Shown piece by piece: positions 7,750-10,699 of a stretch of DNA of 10,699 bases. The notes beneath the pieces are model-generated. The model saw nothing but the letters and a program-made list of their open reading frames with translations. It had not been told where the DNA came from and did not search any database. Within the stretch, counting starts at the first letter, position 1. Every line of letters begins with the position of its first letter. Position numbers and translations under genes: made by a program. This stretch comes from an uncultured Pseudomonadota bacterium (GTDB lineage: Bacteria; SAR324; NAC60-12): the NCBI GenBank assembly GCA_913056375.1, contig CAJXNF010000064.1, positions 1-10,699 of the forward strand. The letters are read 5' to 3'.

Positions 7750-8292
7750 TCAGTCCTTGAGTTCCTCTAATCTTGCTTGAAGTTCACGTACCTGGGCCTG
7801 TATGCGCTGACGTTCTTGTTCTTTGTTTTTAGGGGGTTCTGGTGTTCTTGCTCTGGTTGACGCTTTAGGTTTTGAATCAAGAAATGGATTGAAGAAAGGC
7901 ATCTTCATTTCACCACCCATCAACCAAGGATTCGTGAAACTTGAGAGTTGTCGTTGCATCGCATCGCGAGTGTCCAAATAAGAATCCAACATTTTTGGCA
8001 CAAAGTCTGTGAAAAATTCCCCGAGGATTCCTTCACGGTTGCGAATGACTTGGTGAAGAAAAGACGTAGAGAACAGATAAATGCCATCGCGTTCCATGAC
8101 GATTTGGGTCAAGATCGCCTGAGTGATATCTTCTTTTGTTTTGGAATCGACCACCTGTACATCAAAGCCTTGTTGAATCAACTCTCCCAACTCTTCGATG
8201 GTCAAGTAGCGACTATGTGCCATGTCATAGAGCCGCCGATTCGAATACTTCTTGATGGTGATGACAGTATTGTATGAAGCTTTCCCCCCCAT
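7750..8292 (-). CDS. phaR: Polyhydroxyalkanoate synthesis regulator PhaR
   Basis: PhaR proteins are DNA-binding repressors that sense polyhydroxyalkanoate granules and control phasin and storage genes. Residues about 9-70 match the PHB accumulation regulator DNA-binding domain, beginning ITIKKYSNRRLYDMAHSRYL and continuing through VDSKTKEDITQAILTQI. Residues about 74-115 resemble the second PHB_acc domain (FLHQVIRNREGILGEFF). A proline/basic linker follows, then a charged C-terminal helix (about 156-179) likely to form a coiled coil. The 180-residue length is normal. GGAG at 8297-8300 lies 4 bases before the ATG and fixes this start. Codons 1-3 contain a run of seven G on the coding strand. 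No pha synthase or phasin gene is present, so the target is unknown. The gene heads the leftward series and gatB follows after 42 bp. Confidence 0.93.
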   Translation of the reverse strand: MGGKASYNTVITIKKYSNRRLYDMAHSRYLTIEELGELIQQGFDVQVVDSKTKEDITQAILTQIVMERDGIYLFSTSFLHQVIRNREGILGEFFTDFVPKMLDSYLDTRDAMQRQLSSFTNPWLMGGEMKMPFFNPFLDSKPKASTRARTPEPPKNKEQERQRIQAQVRELQARLEELKD

Positions 8293-8331
8293 GCTTCTCC
8301 AAAAATTCCTTGTTGAAACAGATGTCTGAAC

Positions 8332-8358
8332 CTAGAGCAGGACGCCAACAGGCTCAAG
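8332..8358. promoter_or_regulatory. Imperfect inverted repeat, possible operator upstream of phaR
   Basis: The arms CTAGAGC (8332-8338) and GCTCAAG (8352-8358) are complementary at six of seven positions, separated by 13 bases. The repeat lies between the divergent phaR and dihydrouridine synthase genes and would sit at or just after the predicted phaR transcription start. PhaR proteins are known to autoregulate in several bacteria, so an operator is plausible, but this is inference. The element could also be a weak leader hairpin or chance. Confidence 0.3.
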
Positions 8359-8360
8359 TT

Positions 8361-8387
8361 AATTTAGAAATAGGAATCATCACTCAA
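8361..8387 (-). promoter_or_regulatory. Weak candidate promoter for the phaR-gatB-ccm-ntrY series
   Basis: On the minus strand TTGAGT (8387-8382) and TAAATT (8366-8361) resemble sigma-70 -35 and -10 hexamers with a short 15-bp spacer. This would start transcription near 8354, about 60 bases upstream of the phaR ATG. Each hexamer matches four of six consensus bases or about that, and the spacing is suboptimal, so this is only the best candidate in the intergenic region. Confidence 0.25.
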
Positions 8388-8392
8388 TATTT

Positions 8393-8420
8393 TTGAAAAA
8401 TTCAGGTACATTTTTAAAAT
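8393..8420 (+). promoter_or_regulatory. Sigma-70-like promoter for the tRNA-dihydrouridine synthase gene
   Basis: TTGAAA (8393-8398) and TAAAAT (8415-8420) each match five of six consensus bases, with a 16-bp spacer, giving a predicted transcription start near 8427. The -35 hexamer lies inside a perfect ATTTTT-G-AAAAAT palindrome (8389-8401). Because this promoter overlaps the far upstream TTG reading-frame start at 8393, it favours the ATG at 8444 as the real translation start. Confidence 0.5.
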
Positions 8421-8443
8421 TTACTTCATCCACAATATTGTCA

Positions 8444-9403
8444 ATGACTTGGAAAGATTTCCCTCGCCCCCTTGTTTGCTTGGCCCCAATGGATGGGATC
8501 ACAAACACAGCTTATCGTCGAATAGTTCGTAGCTTGAGCAAGCGCACCCTTCTTTTCAGCGAGTTCACCAGTGTAGACGGCTTGCTACGAAGCGAGCGAC
8601 TCCGAGAGAGAATGGACTATCACCCAAGTGAGCATCCATTCTTCATGCAGTTATTTGGAAACGATCCTCAAGCTTTTGCCGAAGTCTCAAAAATGGTCGA
8701 AGATCGTGGAATTCTAGGGGTTGATATCAACATGGGGTGCCCTTCCAAAAAAATTGTCAATTCTCAACACGGTAGTGCTTTGATGAAAGATGTGGATGGT
8801 GCTTGCAGAATCATTGAATCGATTCGTAGTGCCTGCAATCTTGAAGTTTCCGTAAAGACAAGGCTGGGCTGGGAAAATGCTGACAACTTGATTCCTTTTG
8901 CAAAATCTTTGGAAGCTGCCGGAACTTCTTTAGTAACGATTCACGGACGCACTTATCGGCAGGCTTTCAAGGGAGACGCGAATTGGGAACCCATTTATGA
9001 ACTGAAACGAAATTTATCCATTCCAGTTGTGGGTAACGGGGACGTTCAGGATTATTCAGACGGCATCAAGAAAACCAAAAACCTCGATGGCTTTATGATC
9101 GGGCGGAGTGCAATTGGAAATCCCTGGGTTTTCTGCAATCCAAATGAACGAGCAAGTCCCTCCTTGACCGAAAGAGTTGAGACTGCCATACGACACTACG
9201 AACTTCTAAGAGAATTCCAGACAGAGCACAGGGCGTTAAGAGAATTTAGAAAATACCTTGGAGAATATATTCAGGGATTTCGGCACGCAAAGGAGCAGCG
9301 TAAGCAATTGATGACCTGTGAGCGTGAAGAAGATTTTCTTAACCAGATGCGTGAGATAGCCAGCTGGGAAGCTTCTGACTCAGAACTAGCTTTTGCCAGC
9401 TGA
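8444..9403 (+). CDS. tRNA-dihydrouridine synthase (Dus family, DusB-like)
   Basis: Dus enzymes use FMN and NADPH to reduce specific uridines to dihydrouridine in tRNA. Numbering from the ATG at 8444 (319 residues), the TIM-barrel landmarks are LAPMDGITN (from about 13), MQLFGN near 68, the catalytic cysteine C99 in NMGCPSKKI, VSVKTRLGW near 136, IHGRTYRQAFKG near 166, VVGNGDV near 195 and MIGRSAIGNPW near 218. The C-terminal ~85 residues are the helical tRNA-recognition domain. The NMGCPSKK and GSALMKD blocks recall DusB more than DusA or DusC, but the target uridine cannot be told. The frame is open to a TTG at 8393, but the best promoter lies between the two starts. The ATG lacks a clear Shine-Dalgarno and would have a leader of about 17 bases. 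Confidence 0.93.
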   Translation: MTWKDFPRPLVCLAPMDGITNTAYRRIVRSLSKRTLLFSEFTSVDGLLRSERLRERMDYHPSEHPFFMQLFGNDPQAFAEVSKMVEDRGILGVDINMGCPSKKIVNSQHGSALMKDVDGACRIIESIRSACNLEVSVKTRLGWENADNLIPFAKSLEAAGTSLVTIHGRTYRQAFKGDANWEPIYELKRNLSIPVVGNGDVQDYSDGIKKTKNLDGFMIGRSAIGNPWVFCNPNERASPSLTERVETAIRHYELLREFQTEHRALREFRKYLGEYIQGFRHAKEQRKQLMTCEREEDFLNQMREIASWEASDSELAFAS

Positions 9404-9410
9404 AGCAAAC

Positions 9411-9587
9411 ATGCTTGTACCTATCTCAAACGATGGAGAATTTCATCAGAGTGCTTGCAAGAAAAACATTAGTTCTCCCCAGGATACTTCCAAAAATGCG
9501 GCTCATAATGACTTGATTTTGAGCCAGCTTAAAAATGATTTACTCCCCTATTTGCTGATCCAAGAGTTAGAAACATGCATATTTTAG
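9411..9587 (+). CDS. Possible small ORF between the Dus and epimerase genes (doubtful)
   Basis: An ATG at 9411 opens a frame of 58 residues starting MLVPISNDGEF, with a leucine-rich amphipathic end (LKNDLLPYLLIQELE). An in-frame TTG at 9393 inside the Dus gene would add six residues. The frame runs 13 bases into the downstream epimerase gene. There is no convincing ribosome-binding site, no recognised domain, no membrane segment or signal peptide, and a stem-loop lies inside it. It may be non-coding spacer; translation of this frame could however couple to the epimerase start. I do not recognise it. Confidence 0.2.
   Translation: MLVPISNDGEFHQSACKKNISSPQDTSKNAAHNDLILSQLKNDLLPYLLIQELETCIF
9498..9528 (+). 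other. Stem-loop in the Dus-epimerase spacer
   Basis: GGCTCA (9500-9505) pairs perfectly with TGAGCC (9520-9525) around a 14-base loop. Two further G-C pairs (9498-9499 with 9527-9528) form if A9526 is bulged. It lies about 95 bp after the Dus stop and 47 bp before the epimerase start. No U-tract follows directly (the next bases are TTAAAAATG), so it is not a canonical intrinsic terminator. It could slow transcription, protect a 3' end or be chance. Confidence 0.35.
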
Positions 9588-10591
9588 TAACTGGAGCCGC
9601 GGGTTTCATCGGGTTCCATCTGACTCGTCGGTTACTCGACCGAGGAGATACTGTCGTCGGATTGGATAATCTAAACAGCTACTATGACGTGAGACTTAAG
9701 CGAGATCGTCTCATGCAGCTGGAACAGGAAAAAAACTTTAATTTCATTGAAGCTAACCTCGAAGATTCCACTTCCATTCAGCATGTTTTTGACCAGCATG
9801 TTTTTGACCGAGTTGTGAATCTCGCCGCACAAGCAGGGGTTCGCTACAGTTTAGAAAATCCCAGGGCTTACATTGATGCGAATATCGTAGGTTTTCTGAA
9901 CATCCTTGAAAATTGCCGCCATTATGAGGTTCCACATTTGGTATATGCTTCCAGTAGTTCGGTGTATGGAGCCAACACGAAAATGCCCTTCAGTGTTCAC
10001 CACAACGTAGACCATCCAGTGAGCCTCTATGCCGCAAGCAAGAAATCCAATGAACTGATGGCCCACACCTACAGTCATTTGTTTGGGTTGCCAACCACAG
10101 GTCTCCGGTTTTTTACTGTCTATGGACCATGGGGTCGTCCGGACATGGCTCTGTTTCTATTTACCAAAGCAATCTTGAACGGTGAACCTATCCAAGTTTT
10201 CAATCATGGCAAGATGCGTAGAGATTTTACCTACGTAGACGACATAGTGGAGGGAGTGATCCGAGTCACGGACAAAATTCCAGCAGGAAATGAAAAATGG
10301 AGTGGTGATAAGCCCGATCCAGCTACCAGCAAAGCACCCTATCGAATTTATAATATTGGTAACCATGAACCGGTTGAACTACTCCACTTCATTGAAGTAC
10401 TCGAAAAAGCTTTAGGGCAAGAAGCTCAAAAAGAATTTTTATCTATTCAACCTGGCGATGTTCCAGCGACATATGCGAATGTGGAAGCACTACAAAAAGA
10501 TGTAGACTTTCGTCCAAATACGCCAATTGAAGAGGGAATTCAGAGGTTTGTTGCTTGGTACCGAGATTACTACAAAATACCAGTTTCCTAA
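9575..10591 (+). CDS. NAD-dependent epimerase, probable UDP-glucuronate 4-epimerase
   Basis: This 338-residue extended short-chain dehydrogenase/reductase most likely interconverts UDP-glucuronate and UDP-galacturonate for capsule, LPS or other surface polysaccharide. The N-terminal Rossmann motif G7-A-A-G10-F-I-G13, the adenosine-binding LDNLNSYYD at 30-38, LAAQAGVRYS at 83-92, the serine-rich ASSSSVYG at 125-132 and catalytic Y152-A-A-S-K156 are intact. VYGPWGRPDMALFLFTKAI (182-200) and the insertion around PDPATSKAPYRIYNIGN are characteristic of the CapI/LspL UDP-glucuronate epimerase group rather than GalE. Residues 69-78 are a repeated QHVFD encoded by a perfect 15-bp tandem repeat. The ATG is preceded by a weak AAGAG 8-9 bases upstream. 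No glycosyltransferase neighbours are visible. Confidence 0.9.
   Translation: MHILVTGAAGFIGFHLTRRLLDRGDTVVGLDNLNSYYDVRLKRDRLMQLEQEKNFNFIEANLEDSTSIQHVFDQHVFDRVVNLAAQAGVRYSLENPRAYIDANIVGFLNILENCRHYEVPHLVYASSSSVYGANTKMPFSVHHNVDHPVSLYAASKKSNELMAHTYSHLFGLPTTGLRFFTVYGPWGRPDMALFLFTKAILNGEPIQVFNHGKMRRDFTYVDDIVEGVIRVTDKIPAGNEKWSGDKPDPATSKAPYRIYNIGNHEPVELLHFIEVLEKALGQEAQKEFLSIQPGDVPATYANVEALQKDVDFRPNTPIEEGIQRFVAWYRDYYKIPVS
9779..9808 (+). repeat. Perfect 15-bp direct tandem repeat inside the epimerase gene
   Basis: CAGCATGTTTTTGAC occurs twice back to back (9779-9793 and 9794-9808), in frame, encoding QHVFD-QHVFD at residues 69-78. Identity extends to every third-codon position, which suggests a recent duplication or conversion event rather than selection on the protein. 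The encoded segment aligns without an obvious length gain to the usual family pattern before the conserved NLAAQAG block. Confidence 0.95.
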
Positions 10592-10622
10592 TTGCTGATC
10601 ATCTCACTCCTACTCCTTTGCC

Positions 10623-10646
10623 GGAAATCAGACGGGCTAGATTTCC
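10623..10646. other. Perfect inverted repeat downstream of the epimerase gene
   Basis: GGAAATC (10623-10629) and GATTTCC (10640-10646) form a perfect 7-bp stem with a 10-base loop, 31 bp after the epimerase stop. No T-run follows on either strand, so a canonical intrinsic terminator is not supported; a weak terminator or 3' stabilising hairpin is possible. The rest of 10592-10699 shows no gene I can support. Confidence 0.4.
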
Positions 10647-10699
10647 ATTCATTGAAACTTGATTCGCCCAATCGACTCTCTCCAGTTACAGTTCACTGA

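Noticed and set aside
8389..8401. ATTTTT-G-AAAAAT palindrome as a terminator
   Set aside because: The arms are only A and T and overlap the -35 element of a promoter; there is no GC stem, so termination is unlikely.
9498..9528. Canonical Rho-independent terminator for the Dus gene
   Set aside because: The stem is reasonable but the sequence after it is TTAAAAATG, not a run of T, and the loop is long.
10592..10699. Possible end of another gene at the right edge
   Set aside because: Short open stretches occur in both directions but none has a motif, ribosome-binding site or sufficient length to support a call.

Overview
The window looks like a chromosomal housekeeping segment of a Gram-negative bacterium of moderate GC content (by eye mid-to-high 40s percent). 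The combination of System I cytochrome c maturation genes (ccmCDE), an NtrY-type sensor kinase, a PhaR-type polyhydroxyalkanoate regulator, GatB and an MCP-CheR-CheB chemotaxis cluster points to a proteobacterial or deltaproteobacteria-like lineage. I cannot place it more closely from sequence alone.

Layout. Bases 1-2740 (+ strand) hold the end of a chemotaxis cluster: the C-terminal signalling part of a methyl-accepting chemotaxis protein cut by the window edge, then cheR and cheB. Facing it tail to tail, with only 15 bp between stop codons, is a compact leftward series transcribed from about 8360 down to 2756: phaR, gatB, ccmC, ccmD, ccmE and an ntrY-like histidine kinase. From gatB onward the genes overlap or nearly touch (8-bp, 1-bp and 4-bp overlaps, then a 6-bp gap), so they are probably co-transcribed and translationally coupled. 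ccmD (47 codons) is a short gene recovered here by direct translation between ccmC and ccmE. A divergent promoter region (8293-8443) separates phaR from a rightward tRNA-dihydrouridine synthase gene. After a 171-bp spacer with a stem-loop comes a UDP-glucuronate 4-epimerase-like gene. The last 108 bp hold a short perfect inverted repeat and no gene I can support.

How the genes fit together. CheR and CheB methylate and demethylate receptors such as the adjacent MCP and so set chemotactic adaptation. CcmC loads haem onto the chaperone CcmE, with CcmD assisting release, for cytochrome c assembly in the periplasm. The other System I genes (ccmA, ccmB, ccmF, ccmG, ccmH) are absent from the window. 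The NtrY-like kinase follows ccmE immediately, which makes a respiratory or redox role worth testing, and no NtrX-type regulator is next to it. GatB, the Dus enzyme and PhaR serve translation, tRNA modification and carbon storage. The epimerase supplies UDP-galacturonate for surface polysaccharide.

I found no mobile element, CRISPR array, RNA gene or clearly novel system. Points worth a second look are the ccmCDE-ntrY linkage, the probable mis-set start of the Dus gene, an operator-like inverted repeat upstream of phaR, a 15-bp perfect tandem repeat in the epimerase gene, and an A8 slippery run in the inter-domain linker of cheB.
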